A stretch of 64,000 nt of DNA from CAVYEM01 sp963767635 (GCA_963767635.1 CAVYEM010000001.1:992001-1056000), one strand, 5' to 3'; shown: positions 29,739 through 39,187, counted from the first letter of the stretch. Notes: generated by a model not told the origin, from the letters alone. Numbers and translations: made by a program.

Positions 29739-30518
29739 TTACCGCGGCAAATGGCCTGTTGCCGGCGCGGAAGACTGCGGCGAGGAACGCTTGAGCGTTG
29801 GAGGAACGATGCTTCGCGCCACGGTTTGTGCGATACCCGGAACTCCCTCATTGTGCGGGCCGCGGTATGTCGCATTAGCGTGGCCGGCGTAGCTCGCTGC
29901 GGATATGACTGCCGCGACGATGACGCTGGAGACGCGTAAAATTGCGGCACCTTCCATCTTCTGCGGCTTGGCGAGACCGCCGTCCGCCACTTGCACGCCT
30001 GCGGAGGCGGCCGGCGGACGCATCGCGATAATTCCCAGGATCGTTGCCGACACACGCTGCAGCTGCGTTACCGTGTCTTCGTCTTGCGGCGTAGCTTTCC
30101 GGCCCAACCGCACCGCGAGCAGCACACCGCTGGCAAGGCGGCATAATTCCAATGTAGTGCTATCCGTTGGTACCGCAGGGCAAGCTACAATGAAGATCTC
30201 GTGCTCTGCCCGCACGTTTGCAACGAGCGAATTCAACTCACGCGTCGTGCCCGGCGCTTTAACGAACGTTCCCCCAAAGGAGCGCAGTTCCACGTCGTCG
30301 GACGCATCGCCCGGCTCACTGCCATAGGCATCCTCACACAAGTTAAGGGCAGCGGTCCGGCGGCCGGCGGCGGTAAACGCGCGCGCAAGGCCATATGCTA
30401 ATTCGACCTGCCGATCGCCGGCACACGCGGATGACACAACGATCATTGCCGAATTCGGTAAGCGCGCATCCAGCACCACCCGAAGCGATTGCAAGGAAGA
30501 GTCGTTATTATTAAGCAC
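29739..30518 (-). CDS. CpsD/BY-kinase-like protein with a degenerate P-loop
   Basis: A 259-residue protein placed where Wzz-associated tyrosine autokinases normally sit. The fold pattern fits (MIVVSSACAGDRQVELAYGLARAFTAAGRRTAALNL, then EIFIVACPAVPTDSTTLELCRLASGVLLAVRLGR, corresponding to Walker A, A'/B and the switch strand). However, the GxxxxGK[ST] of Walker A is replaced by SACAGDRQVE, with no Lys or Ser/Thr to bind phosphate. A transmembrane helix (SSVIVAAVISAASYAG) and a basic/Pro tail follow, with no Tyr cluster. It is probably a non-catalytic partner of Wzz. Confidence 0.7.
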   Translation of the reverse strand: MLNNNDSSLQSLRVVLDARLPNSAMIVVSSACAGDRQVELAYGLARAFTAAGRRTAALNLCEDAYGSEPGDASDDVELRSFGGTFVKAPGTTRELNSLVANVRAEHEIFIVACPAVPTDSTTLELCRLASGVLLAVRLGRKATPQDEDTVTQLQRVSATILGIIAMRPPAASAGVQVADGGLAKPQKMEGAAILRVSSVIVAAVISAASYAGHANATYRGPHNEGVPGIAQTVARSIVPPTLKRSSPQSSAPATGHLPR

Positions 30519-30530
30519 GATAGTGTCTCC

Positions 30531-31886
30531 TCATCCAATGACTCCCAGCACCGGAGAGCCATAAGCCTTTTCGATAGCCGCCGGCGTACGGAATCGATGA
30601 TCGAGTCCTTCGAGCACAAAGGCGAGCGTTATTGCCACCCAAAGCGCAACGACCATAATCGCGGCCATGATCAGCGCGGGCATGCTATATGGAGAACGCC
30701 CCGCATACGATGCGCGATCGAAGACCATCAAAGAGCCTGTTGACGCAGCGGCCGCCCGATCCGCCAGCGTCGTTATGAGCCGAGTCGAAAGCAATTGATA
30801 GGCGTTTTCTGCCGACGTCCGCTCGCGCCGTAAGGCCGCTACGGTTGTGCCGGTCACTGTCGAGCCCGTAAGCTGATTCTGCAGCTCCGTTATCGTGTTG
30901 TTGATCTGCGCAAGCTTGGCGCGGTCGCTCGCTACTGCGGCGTGGGCACGGCTTTGCTCTTCCAGGGCCGCGGCATACGACTGCGTCGCAGAGAGCGGCT
31001 CTGCCGCGATTCTTTTCTGGTCGTCGGATAGTCCCGACTGCTCGTGGCCGATGATGCCTTGCAGTTGCGCGCGTCCGGGATAGTTAGCCGTATATTGCGC
31101 CTGCTGGCGGCGAAGCTGCGCCACGTCGCGCCCGTACTGTTGCCGCGTGCTGCTATAGACCGGGTCGTCGCTGAGAAGCTGTTGGCGAGCCAGCGGAGCC
31201 GTCTGGCTCGAACGCAGATCCGTAACGCTCGTTTGCGAGATCTCGCCGGATAACGTCGCCAGCAGCTCGTCCCGTTCGCTCTGCAAACGAACGAGCCGCG
31301 CGTTTATCGATGTGTCGTCGCTCGCTCCGGACCCGTCTTCGATATACGGGTATGCGGCGGTTAACGTTTGGAGCTGCGTGTCGATGCGTCTTAAGTCCCG
31401 CTGCCTATTCGCCAATTGCCGCTTCATGTCGGCGCTCAGTGAATCAAAGCGGCTCGTGGCTATCTCGCGATAAGACTGCACAACCTCTTGCGCAACTGCG
31501 TTCGCTCCTTGTACCGCCTGTTGCGGGGTTCGGCTGTCAAAGGCAATCGTCATGACGTTTGAGTTTTGAAACACATCGACATGAATACGTCCCAGTAGCG
31601 CTTCCGAGGGAATCGAGTGGCCCATGTCACTTGAAACGCGATCCAGCACCGTGCTCGTTTTTACGAGCAACGGTAAGTCGTCCGACAACAACGGTTTGGC
31701 CATCGTGGTAGGGACGCCGGCCCCATCATCGTTCGCACCCGGCACCATCAGCACGGAGGCGTTGGCGGTATAGGTCGCATGCCGCCGCAAGCCGCTGCCG
31801 AGCGCCAGCAAAAGGCCTACGGCAAGAACGATTGCAACGATCAAGCGCTGGTTCCAAAGAGTCTCGAAGACCGACCTGATATCCAT
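30531..31886 (-). CDS. Wzz/GumC-type polysaccharide chain-length determinant
   Basis: About 451 residues, from ATG 31886 with GGAG nine bases upstream. It begins with a short cytoplasmic part and a transmembrane helix (LIVAIVLAVGLLLALGSGL). A long periplasmic coiled-coil region follows (for example DMKRQLANRQRDLRRIDTQLQTL and ERTSAENAYQLLSTRLITTLADRAAAA), then a second transmembrane helix. The characteristic cytoplasmic end GLDHRFRTPAAIEKAYGSPVLGVIG closes the protein. Polysaccharide co-polymerases set chain length and contact the kinase and polymerase, which are the next two genes. Confidence 0.92.
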   Translation of the reverse strand: MDIRSVFETLWNQRLIVAIVLAVGLLLALGSGLRRHATYTANASVLMVPGANDDGAGVPTTMAKPLLSDDLPLLVKTSTVLDRVSSDMGHSIPSEALLGRIHVDVFQNSNVMTIAFDSRTPQQAVQGANAVAQEVVQSYREIATSRFDSLSADMKRQLANRQRDLRRIDTQLQTLTAAYPYIEDGSGASDDTSINARLVRLQSERDELLATLSGEISQTSVTDLRSSQTAPLARQQLLSDDPVYSSTRQQYGRDVAQLRRQQAQYTANYPGRAQLQGIIGHEQSGLSDDQKRIAAEPLSATQSYAAALEEQSRAHAAVASDRAKLAQINNTITELQNQLTGSTVTGTTVAALRRERTSAENAYQLLSTRLITTLADRAAAASTGSLMVFDRASYAGRSPYSMPALIMAAIMVVALWVAITLAFVLEGLDHRFRTPAAIEKAYGSPVLGVIG

Positions 31887-31906
31887 AGAAAATCGCTCCA
31901 CGGTGG

Positions 31907-33058
31907 TTACACGCCCATTTCAACGGCAAGCGGAGAATTCTGAACGTAGCCGGGGAGCTCTAAGTGCTCCTCGGAACGCCCGTAGGCTGCATAGACGAGA
32001 TTTTCGAATGCTTGCATAAAGCGCGCCTTGCTAAAGCGCTCCGCGTGACGCCGGATAACGTGCGGGGCGAAGCTCGTGCGTTCAAAACGCTCGATGGCAT
32101 CGGCAAACGCATCGACCGTCTGCTCCGCCACCAAAATTCCGGTCGTCCGATCGATGACGGTCTCCAGTGCGCCGCCTCGAGCCAGCGCAATGACGGGCCG
32201 CCCGCAAGCATTGGCTTCAAGAATAGCCATGCCGAAATCCTCATGCTGAGGCGCGATCATCGCACGCGCGCCGCGCACGAGCTCTACCAGCCGCTGGTCG
32301 GAAACGTGCCCCAGAAACTGCACGCACCCGCTGTCCGCCGAACGATCCCTTTTTTGACCGCCGACGACGATTAGCCGGCGCCCGAGTTTCCTGGCGGCTG
32401 CAACGGCAATATCGATGCGCTTGTAGGGAACGGGTCGCGATGCGACCAGATAGTAGTCGCCCGGGAGGCCTTCAGGTTTGAATTTCTCCGTATCGATCGG
32501 CGGATTGATGACCGTGCTCTCACGACCGTAGTGCTTGGCAATACGGTTGCGAGTCTCGAAGCTGTTGGCAACGAACGAGTCGACGCGCGAAGCGGTGATG
32601 TAATCCCATTGGCGCATGCGCGAGAGCAGCATGTCGGCCCCAAACCGCATCGGCGCGGGCAACGCCCGGACATCGTCGTGCGTGCGCTCCCACAATGCGC
32701 GCATGGGCGTATGACAATAACAAATATGCGTCTGCCAGCCGCTGCGCAGCACCCCTTTGGCAACGCAATGGTGAGATGAGATGATGATGTCGTATGCGCC
32801 TACGTCGAAACTTTCGACGGCGGCGGGAAACAACGGGAAGTACCATTTGTGATGCCGTTGCGCGCCGGGAAACGCGTTCAGAAACGACGGGCTTACCCGG
32901 GACTGCAGCGACCGTGGCCCGGACTGCGCAGAATAGAGCACCGAAAAGATCGGTGCGTCGGGAAACAGCTCCGCAAGAGCCTCAACAACCCTCTCGGCGC
33001 CGCCCCGCTGCGTCATTGCGTCGGTAACTATAGCGATCCGCGGTCTGCTATTTTTCAT
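31907..33058 (-). CDS. Family 4 (GT-B) glycosyltransferase
   Basis: A 383-residue enzyme from ATG 33058, which overlaps the stop of the sugar transferase gene. Its opening, RIAIVTDAMTQRGGAERVVEALAELFP, and CYCHTPMRALWE in the acceptor domain are typical of mannosyl/rhamnosyltransferases such as WbaZ-like enzymes. DYYLVASRPVPYKRIDIAVAAAR and the ExxxxxxxE region HEDFGMAILEANACGRPVIAL form the donor site. A mannose-type donor is possible but unproven. Confidence 0.9.
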   Translation of the reverse strand: MKNSRPRIAIVTDAMTQRGGAERVVEALAELFPDAPIFSVLYSAQSGPRSLQSRVSPSFLNAFPGAQRHHKWYFPLFPAAVESFDVGAYDIIISSHHCVAKGVLRSGWQTHICYCHTPMRALWERTHDDVRALPAPMRFGADMLLSRMRQWDYITASRVDSFVANSFETRNRIAKHYGRESTVINPPIDTEKFKPEGLPGDYYLVASRPVPYKRIDIAVAAARKLGRRLIVVGGQKRDRSADSGCVQFLGHVSDQRLVELVRGARAMIAPQHEDFGMAILEANACGRPVIALARGGALETVIDRTTGILVAEQTVDAFADAIERFERTSFAPHVIRRHAERFSKARFMQAFENLVYAAYGRSEEHLELPGYVQNSPLAVEMGV

Positions 33059-33765
33059 CAGTAAGCACCCCTGCCATGAAGAACCACCGGCACGGTTTGC
33101 GCGATGATACGTAAATCGAGACCGGGGGACCAACTATCGATGTAGCGATTGTCCAGTCTGATCCATTCGTCAAACGACACGTCCGAGCGTCCGGATATCT
33201 GCCAAAGACACGTAACGCCGGGTTTGACCGTTAACCGGCGAAACGCGGGCATATCGTAGTTGGCTACTTCGCTCGGCAAAGGCGGGCGCGGCCCGACCAG
33301 CGACATGTCTCCAATCAAGACGTTCCATAGGTTCGGGATCTCGTCGATACTAAACCGGCGCAGAAAAGGGCCGATCGAAATCAGCCGTGGATCGCACTTT
33401 ATCTTCAGAACCGGTCCGCTGACCTCGTTCAAACTGCGCATTTTTTCATGGAGTAAGTGCGCACCGCGAACCATCGTTCGCAACTTGTACATTCTAAAGA
33501 TGCGTCCGTCCTTACCGACACGCGGCTGTGAAAATATCGGCGATCCTTTGGATACCAGCACGATTGCAATGCCCGCGACGACGACCAGGGGCATGGTCAC
33601 GACGATCAGCGCGAGGGCGAAAGCGACGTCCATGACGCGTTTGTAAACGTGCCACATCGCGGGAACCACCGGCACCGCAACCCGCGAGGGCAACAAACCA
33701 TAGATCAGGTGGTCCTGACCGGCGTCCACCATGGGTACGATTGGAGGCTCGTTTGTAATGAGCAT
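33058..33765 (-). CDS. Undecaprenyl-phosphate sugar phosphotransferase (initiating transferase)
   Basis: A 235-residue monotopic PGT of the bacterial sugar transferase family. It has a short N-terminus, re-entrant helix VYKRVMDVAFALALIVVTMPLVVVAGIAIVLVSKG, then GSPIFSQPRVGKDGRIFRMYKLRTM and the catalytic Asp-Glu in SIDEIPNLWNVLIGDMSLVGPRPPLP, ending with the typical WSPGLDLRIIAQTVPVVL. It transfers a sugar-1-phosphate to undecaprenyl phosphate and starts repeat-unit assembly. It is the first gene of the minus-strand operon. The palindrome at 33919 lies about 155 bp upstream. Confidence 0.95.
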   Translation of the reverse strand: MLITNEPPIVPMVDAGQDHLIYGLLPSRVAVPVVPAMWHVYKRVMDVAFALALIVVTMPLVVVAGIAIVLVSKGSPIFSQPRVGKDGRIFRMYKLRTMVRGAHLLHEKMRSLNEVSGPVLKIKCDPRLISIGPFLRRFSIDEIPNLWNVLIGDMSLVGPRPPLPSEVANYDMPAFRRLTVKPGVTCLWQISGRSDVSFDEWIRLDNRYIDSWSPGLDLRIIAQTVPVVLHGRGAY

Positions 33766-33918
33766 TGCGCTACCGGAGATGCATCATCGCGCCAAGTCCT
33801 TGCTTCCGGCGCAGTAGCGGGGTGGGAACGCATCGGGATTTTGCAAGAAGACTCATTTCAAAAACCGTCGCTGAGTGCACTCGTGCGTACATCGTAGCAT
33901 CGGCTTTCGTTGAGAATC

Positions 33919-33936
33919 ATCCCTAGCAGGCGGGAT
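33919..33936. promoter_or_regulatory. Operator candidate ATCCC-N8-GGGAT (exopolysaccharide divergent promoter)
   Basis: ATCCCTAGCAGGCGGGAT: a perfect 5-bp inverted repeat with an 8-bp spacer in the 280-bp region between the divergent exopolysaccharide operons, on the side of the minus-strand sugar transferase gene. Confidence 0.65.
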
Positions 33937-33981
33937 TTATCCGCCTTGGTTTCGCAGCGCTCTTTCTACTGCACGATGCCG

Positions 33982-33999
33982 ACCCCTAACGTTAGGGAT
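33982..33999. promoter_or_regulatory. Operator candidate, one mismatch, upstream of plus-strand operon
   Basis: ACCCCTAACGTTAGGGAT has the same geometry with one changed base in the left arm. CCCTAACGTTAGGG inside it is itself a perfect palindrome. It lies 47 bp upstream of the plus-strand glycosyltransferase start, and a second small inverted repeat (CCGTTACGACGG, 34009) follows. Confidence 0.6.
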
Positions 34000-34046
34000 G
34001 GGATGCCGCCGTTACGACGGTAGAATAGAAAGCGCATGGACCGCAA

Positions 34047-35244
34047 ATGCCAGTAGTATTGCCGACGACTGCACTGTATGCGCCGCCGGCTGACGAAGCC
34101 ACGCTTCTTTCGACGCTGCAAATTGGGCTCGTATGGTTTCCCGACGGCATCGGAGGCGGCTCCAGCCGCTTTTTTTCAGAGATCACCGATCACTTGGCGG
34201 CCCACAACGTCACGGTGCACGGCATCGTGGCCGGCAGAAACTCCATAACGACGCCAAGGCGCGATGGTATGCGCGTCTTTTCCGCCTACGATGCGCCGCT
34301 CGTGCGGCGCCTGCGCGCGGCGCGCGCGGCCGTGCGAGAAACTCTTGCCGATCACCGTGTAGACGTCGTGGCGTCGCACTTTGCGCTCTTCACCGCCCCA
34401 TGTTTGGACCTTATCAACGATCGCCCCATGGTGCTGCATTTTCATGGGCCGTGGGCGGCAGAGTCGCGCATGGAAGGCGCATCGCGATTCGCGACGTCGA
34501 GTCAGTTCGTCATTGAAAAACTCGTCTATTCTCGCGCGCGCAGAGCAATCGTGCTCTCAGCCGCCTTTCGAGACGTGCTGCATCGCAGCTGACGGCGTCC
34601 CGCTGGAAAACATCCGTGTAATTCCCGGTGGAGTCGACGTCGAGCGGTTCGATTTGTCGTACTCGCGGGAAGATGCCCGACTGCGCCTGGGTCTGCCCTT
34701 GCATCGTCCCCTCGTGGTGGTCGTCAGGCGCCTTGCCGAACGCATGGGCTTGGAAAACCTCATCGCCGCTTTTGCTGGAGTGAGAACGGAACATCGAGAC
34801 GCCGTCTTGGTGATCGTCGGCGGCGGTCACCTCGCCGATATGCTCAAGCGTCAAGCGCGCGAGAGCGGTCTGGCCGATCGCATTGTGTTCGCCGGCAGAG
34901 TACCGGAAGAAGATCTGCCGCTGTACTACCGTGCTGCCGATGTTTCCGTTGTGCCGAGCATAGCGCTCGAGGGCTTCGGCTTAGTGGTGGCTGAATCGCT
35001 GGCATGCGGTACGCCGGCGATCGTCACGCCGGTCGGCGGACTGCCTGAAGCCGTTTCCGGACTGTCGGAGGGCCTCATTCTCGAAAGCAGCGAGCGCGCG
35101 GCGCTTACCAGCGGACTTCGCGCAGCGCTGGCGGGACGGCTGCAACTTCCTTCATCGGCGGCGTGCGCGTCGTATGCGAGAGAGCGTTTCAGTTGGCCGA
35201 TTATTGCCGAACAGGTAAAGCGCGTTTACAGTGAGGTCGCGTGA
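34047..35244 (+). CDS. Family 4 (GT-B) glycosyltransferase, one frameshift
   Basis: One enzyme of about 398 residues over two frames. The N-terminal half has LQIGLVWFPDGIGGGSSRFFSEI and PMVLHFHGPWAAESRMEG. The C-terminal half has IRVIPGGVDVERFDLS, VVVVRRLAERMGLENLIAAF and SIALEGFGLVVAESLACGTPAIVTPVGGLPE. The first frame stops at 34592. One extra base at about 34585 explains the break and restores LHRADGVPLENIRVIPGG. First gene of the plus-strand operon. Confidence 0.87.
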
Positions 35245-36168
35245 ATCTCACGGCGATGGTACCGACCTATCGGCGTGCCGACTACCTGCTGCGATGTCTT
35301 CGCGCATTGGAGCGGCAGACGCGTCCGGCCGACCAAGTTCTGGTCGTGCGCCGCGATTCCGACCTGGAAACGCAGGAGCTGTTCGAGCACTCGTCCTTTC
35401 AGTCTGCCTATACAAATCGTTACCGTCAACGTGCCGGGCCAGGTCGCCGCACTGAACGCGGGACTGGCCAGGGTAGAGGGGGAGGTCGTCGCTATAACGG
35501 ACGACGATGCCGCACCGCACCCGAATTGGCTGGAGCGGATCGAGCAACACTTCGAAGCCAATCCTAACGTCGGCGGCGTCGGAGGGCGCGATTACATTCG
35601 CAATGGGCAGGTTTACGGCGAAAGCGCTATCGTCGGAAAAGTACAGTGGTTCGGCCGCGAGATCGGCAATCATCATCGAGGCGTCGGACCGGCGCGCTAC
35701 GTCGATGTGCTGAAAGGTGCAAACATGAGCTATCGCATGAGCGCCGTCCGATCTTTTGAGTTCGATACGCGGCTGCTCGGTGCCGGCGCCCAAATTTGTA
35801 ACGACATGTCTTTTTCTCTTCGGCTGCGGCGGCGCGGCTGGCGGCTGTTGTACGATCCCGCCGTTGCGGTCGATCACTTTTGCGCGGAACGCCTGGAGGA
35901 CGACAAACGCTTTTCCCGATCGCCGGCGGCGGTGCGGAATGAAGCGCACAATGAAACCGTAGCCATCTTGGAATATCTGCCGTCACCGCGATGGGCGGTG
36001 TTCTTAGCGTGGTCGGTCCTGGTCGGACACAGGAGTCTTCCGGGCGTGGTTCAGTGTTTGAGGTTTGCGGCCAAGGATCGGTCGGTATGGAGCGCATTCA
36101 AGCCGGTCGTCCGCGGCCGGCTCTTGGGAGTCGGAACGCTGCTGCAAAGCCGCGCGTCAAAACCCTAG
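35241..36168 (+). CDS. Family 2 (GT-A) glycosyltransferase, one frameshift
   Basis: Start GTG 35241 overlaps the previous stop. The N-terminus LTAMVPTYRRADYLLRCLRALERQT is the GT2 opening. The frame breaks near 35400 and continues as VTVNVPGQVAALNAGLARVEGEVVAITDDDAAPHPNWLERI, with the metal-binding DDD. GANMSYRMSAVRSFEFDTRLLGAGAQICNDMSFSLRLRRRGW follows. It is probably an inverting transferase that extends the repeat unit. The tail contains two weakly hydrophobic stretches that may touch the membrane. Confidence 0.85.
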
Positions 36169-36213
36169 TACGCCGGGATTGCGTTTCGTTCTTCCCGAGC
36201 GCACGATGCTCGC

Positions 36214-36528
36214 ATGACGTATGGGTCATCTGGGGCGGCTCTGGCTTCCTTGCGCGCCGGCGGTAGTCTATTTTTGCTCGACAGGAACGGCCGCGTTTTT
36301 GCCTGCCAAGAAGACGCCGGATCTGAAGAGTACCCCACGTTGCCCTTCGGCCTGCAAAGTCTAGTGGATCGCATCATCGCGCAGTCGCGCGACATCTTTG
36401 CAGCCGGTGAAGCGGACTTCACCATCGATTTTCCGCTCGCAGTTCGAATTTTTTCACTGGAACACAAGTCCAGCCCCACTATTGCCCTGTATGTTCAGAG
36501 CGCGCGCCGCCGTTCCGACCATCCGTGA
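36214..36528 (+). CDS. Stand-alone sensor-like domain protein within the exopolysaccharide operon
   Basis: A 104-residue protein with the same pattern as the local LuxR sensor domains: GSLFLLDRNGRVFACQEDAG, then PFGLQSLVDRIIAQSRDIF, then FPLAVRIFSLEHKSSPTIALYVQSARRR. There is no DNA-binding domain. It lies between the GT2 and flippase genes on the same strand. A near-match to the operator (AACCC, 9-bp spacer, GGGAT; 36162-36180) is just upstream. It may feed back on exopolysaccharide expression by pairing with a LuxR paralog, as inference only. Confidence 0.55.
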   Translation: MTYGSSGAALASLRAGGSLFLLDRNGRVFACQEDAGSEEYPTLPFGLQSLVDRIIAQSRDIFAAGEADFTIDFPLAVRIFSLEHKSSPTIALYVQSARRRSDHP

Positions 36529-36550
36529 ATCGCGGCGCATATAAAATAAG

Positions 36551-37888
36551 GTGTTACGAGCGTTACCGGCGATGCTGACGCGGATCCGCGCTCGCCTGGC
36601 GCACATCATGCCGATCGGCCGTAGCGGCGTGAATGTCGCGCAGGTCGCGATGCTGCGGTCGGTGACGCAGGGCGTGAACCTGTGCACCGGACTCATTACG
36701 GCGGCGATGCTGGGGCCGGCGGGCCGCGGGGAACAGGCAGCGCTCATCCTTGCTCCGGCGGTGCTCGCGGGGCTTGCAACCCTAGGACTGCATGCGTCGC
36801 TGATCTACAACATCAAAGCCGATCCGGAGCACGAGCGGGAATACGTCGCCATCAATTTCGTGCTCACCTTCTGCGCCGGCGTGGTAGCAATGGTGATCGG
36901 GTGGTTCCTCGAGCCGATGTGGCTCTCGAAATACAGCGCCGGCATCATAGACCTTGCGCGCGTCTTTTTGCTGCTGACGCCGCTCATGAGCGCATCCTTC
37001 ACGTTTATCGCGGCGCTCGAGGCGCGCGCGCAGTTCGTTTTGGCAAACCAGTATACGTATCTTCAGGGACTTTGCACGCTGGCCATTCTTGGCGTGTTGG
37101 CTCTGACCAAACACTTGACCCCGGCGACGGCCGCCGCCGCGTATGCCGTTCCGTACGCGTTGAGCTTCCTGTATTTGGGTGCGGTGGTCGCGTATCAAAC
37201 GCATCCGCGCTTTACGCTTCGATTGAATCTGTTTGTCCGGCTGATGCACTACGGCTTGCGGTTTTACGGCGTGGACGTCCTGGGCGTGACGTCGGGCTAT
37301 CTCGATCAAGTCATCATTGCGGCCATTCTCCCTCCTTCGGCGCTCGGTATTTATGTGGTCGCACTAAGTCTGTCGCGTGTGCTGACCGTCTTGCCTGCCG
37401 CAGCAGAATCCGTACTGTTTCCGAAGCTTGCTGCACGCTCGATGCGAACGATCACCGAAGCAGTCGGTGTTACGGTGAGGGTGCTGAGCGCGATAAATGC
37501 GGCTGCGGCCATTTGCCTGGGTTTGATTGGTCCGCACCTGCTGACGCTCTTGTACGGCGCGAAGTTTGCCGCTGCGAGTGGTCCGCTTTTCATCCTGCTT
37601 ATCGCGACCGTTCCGGCGAACGCCGTCGGGCTCTTGTATCAATCGTATTCGGGAAGCGGGCGACCCGGCATGGTGACGATTATCCACGGCATCGGGTTGG
37701 CATTCTCGTTCGGCTCGATGCTGCTGCTCGTGCCCGTGTACGGCACGGTCGGAGCGGCACTCGCACTGCTGATTGCGGCGCTCGTGCGTCTAGGGTTCGT
37801 GCTGCTGGGGATGCCGCTGATTCTGCGAGTGCGCGTGCCCCGGCTTATCGTCTCCCGTTCCGATTTCGCTTGGATGAGAGGCCGCTAA
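36551..37888 (+). CDS. Wzx-type polysaccharide flippase (MATE/MVF-like)
   Basis: A 445-residue protein with about twelve to fourteen hydrophobic helices, ordered as in oligosaccharide flippases: VAMLRSVTQGVNLCTGLITAAMLGPAGRGEQAA at the start, GVTSGYLDQVIIAAILPPSALGIYVVALSLSRVL in the middle and SGSGRPGMVTIIHGIGLAFSF late. GTG 36551 and ATG 36581 are both possible starts. It would flip the undecaprenyl-linked repeat unit made by the neighbouring transferases to the polymerase encoded in the divergent operon. Confidence 0.88.
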   Translation: MLRALPAMLTRIRARLAHIMPIGRSGVNVAQVAMLRSVTQGVNLCTGLITAAMLGPAGRGEQAALILAPAVLAGLATLGLHASLIYNIKADPEHEREYVAINFVLTFCAGVVAMVIGWFLEPMWLSKYSAGIIDLARVFLLLTPLMSASFTFIAALEARAQFVLANQYTYLQGLCTLAILGVLALTKHLTPATAAAAYAVPYALSFLYLGAVVAYQTHPRFTLRLNLFVRLMHYGLRFYGVDVLGVTSGYLDQVIIAAILPPSALGIYVVALSLSRVLTVLPAAAESVLFPKLAARSMRTITEAVGVTVRVLSAINAAAAICLGLIGPHLLTLLYGAKFAAASGPLFILLIATVPANAVGLLYQSYSGSGRPGMVTIIHGIGLAFSFGSMLLLVPVYGTVGAALALLIAALVRLGFVLLGMPLILRVRVPRLIVSRSDFAWMRGR

Positions 37889-37891
37889 ATC

Positions 37892-38047
37892 ATGGGCATC
37901 TGCATTCCGCCGACCTTACGCGCAAGCAACAGCGAGACCACGGACCGCTACGGTTCGGGCGCGTTTCCTTGGGCGGAAGTCGATCTGGAGAATCCCGTCG
38001 TTCGAGAACGCTGGATCGCGCAGGCACTATCCCTTTGGCAAGCTTAG
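37892..38047 (+). CDS. Unassigned short gene or gene fragment
   Basis: A 51-codon frame (MGICIPPTLRASNSETTDR ... WAEVDLENPVVRERWIAQ) four bases after the flippase. It probably continues in another frame with HYPFGKLSGDRYLDQHVEWMRF to about 38140 if one indel at about 38020 is allowed, giving roughly 80-95 residues. The composition looks protein-like in both parts. I do not recognise a family. It could be the remnant of a larger gene or a misread 5' part of the next gene. Confidence 0.35.
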   Translation: MGICIPPTLRASNSETTDRYGSGAFPWAEVDLENPVVRERWIAQALSLWQA

Positions 38048-38077
38048 CGGCGATCGCTACCTGGACCAGCACGTGGA

Positions 38078-39184
38078 GTGGATGCGATTTCTCGACCGGG
38101 AAGGCGAATCCAAGAGGCTTTTTTCGAGCTGCGGAACGAGAGGGGACTGTGCGCGTATGCAGTCGTTCAGAGATGCTTGATGACCCAGATTTGGGAGGTC
38201 AGAGGGGTCACGCTTTGCAAGCGATCCGTCAAACGGCTGAGGATCGTCCGCGGCATCGTTGCCGATAGCGAATTCGGAAGCGAAAATGCGGCTCGCGCAC
38301 TGGCCGACCTGATCGTGCTTTTGCACGCGGCATTCCGCCCTTTGCCGATATCTCTCGAAGGTCTTCGGCCCGAACCGGATCATCGGATTGCGTGCAGTGA
38401 CGAACGCGTGCTCTCTCTTTTCCTCCCGTTGAAACGGCGCCCGGACCAATTGCATCATGCCCTCGACCTGCCGAAACCTCCCCGTGGGTACTTAGACCAG
38501 TTGAGTTCCAAAGACCGGCAAAACATCAGGCGGCATGAGCGCAGGCTCCAAGAGCATTGTGACGGTGACGTTCGACTGGCGACCTACGAGGATGAAGCTG
38601 ACGTTCAGACGTTTCTGGACGTCGCGCTTCCCATTGCAAGAATGTCGTATCAATATCGCGCCTACAGCGCCGGTCTAGCCGCGCAGGCCGGCGTGCTCGA
38701 AAAGTATCGGGGCATGGCACGAAGGGGCTGGTGGCGAGGCAACGTGCTTTACTGTAAAGGCGAGCCCGTAGTATTTCTTTCAGCGTGCGAGATTGACGGG
38801 ACATGTTTCGGAGACGAAATCGCATACAATCCCGCTTGGGCGGTATGGGGCGTAGGAATACATGCAATGGTTAGCCGCATAGAGTCACTGGTTAACCGGC
38901 CAGGTCCGCCTGACCGTTTCGACTTTGGGCCCGGCGATTACGAGTACAAAAGACGATTGGTAAATTGCAGCTGGACGGAATGCTGCTACGATCTCATTCC
39001 TAAAAACGTGCGGACGATGGTGCCGTTCGTTGCCGTTCATGCCGCTAGTCGCGGGACGGACGCGGTCCGTGCCGCCGTCAGAAAGTTGGGCCTCGTCTCG
39101 CGGAAGGAGTCTGTTCGTCGCAACGGCCAATCGGCCAGTCCGAGCAAGCCGGATTCGTCCGCGGATCCGGGTTCTGGACAGTAA
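38078..39184 (+). CDS. GNAT/FemAB-like (BioF2-type) acyltransferase
   Basis: Up to 368 residues. The core YLDQLSSKDRQNIRRHERRLQEH, GMARRGWWRGNVLYCKGEPVVFLSACEIDGTCFGDEIAYNP and FDFGPGDYEYKRRLVN is the pattern of CelD/BioF2-type GNAT proteins common in exopolysaccharide loci. Family members are thought to add acyl or aminoacyl groups to sugars or lipid-linked intermediates. The true start is uncertain because the sequence just upstream is confusing. GTG 38078 is the longest in-frame choice. Confidence 0.75.
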   Translation: MDAISRPGRRIQEAFFELRNERGLCAYAVVQRCLMTQIWEVRGVTLCKRSVKRLRIVRGIVADSEFGSENAARALADLIVLLHAAFRPLPISLEGLRPEPDHRIACSDERVLSLFLPLKRRPDQLHHALDLPKPPRGYLDQLSSKDRQNIRRHERRLQEHCDGDVRLATYEDEADVQTFLDVALPIARMSYQYRAYSAGLAAQAGVLEKYRGMARRGWWRGNVLYCKGEPVVFLSACEIDGTCFGDEIAYNPAWAVWGVGIHAMVSRIESLVNRPGPPDRFDFGPGDYEYKRRLVNCSWTECCYDLIPKNVRTMVPFVAVHAASRGTDAVRAAVRKLGLVSRKESVRRNGQSASPSKPDSSADPGSGQ

Positions 39185-39187
39185 GTC

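Noticed and set aside
36682..38268. Long plus-strand frame of 528 codons over the flippase
   Set aside because: An Arg/Ala-rich shadow of the real Wzx frame with no family features.
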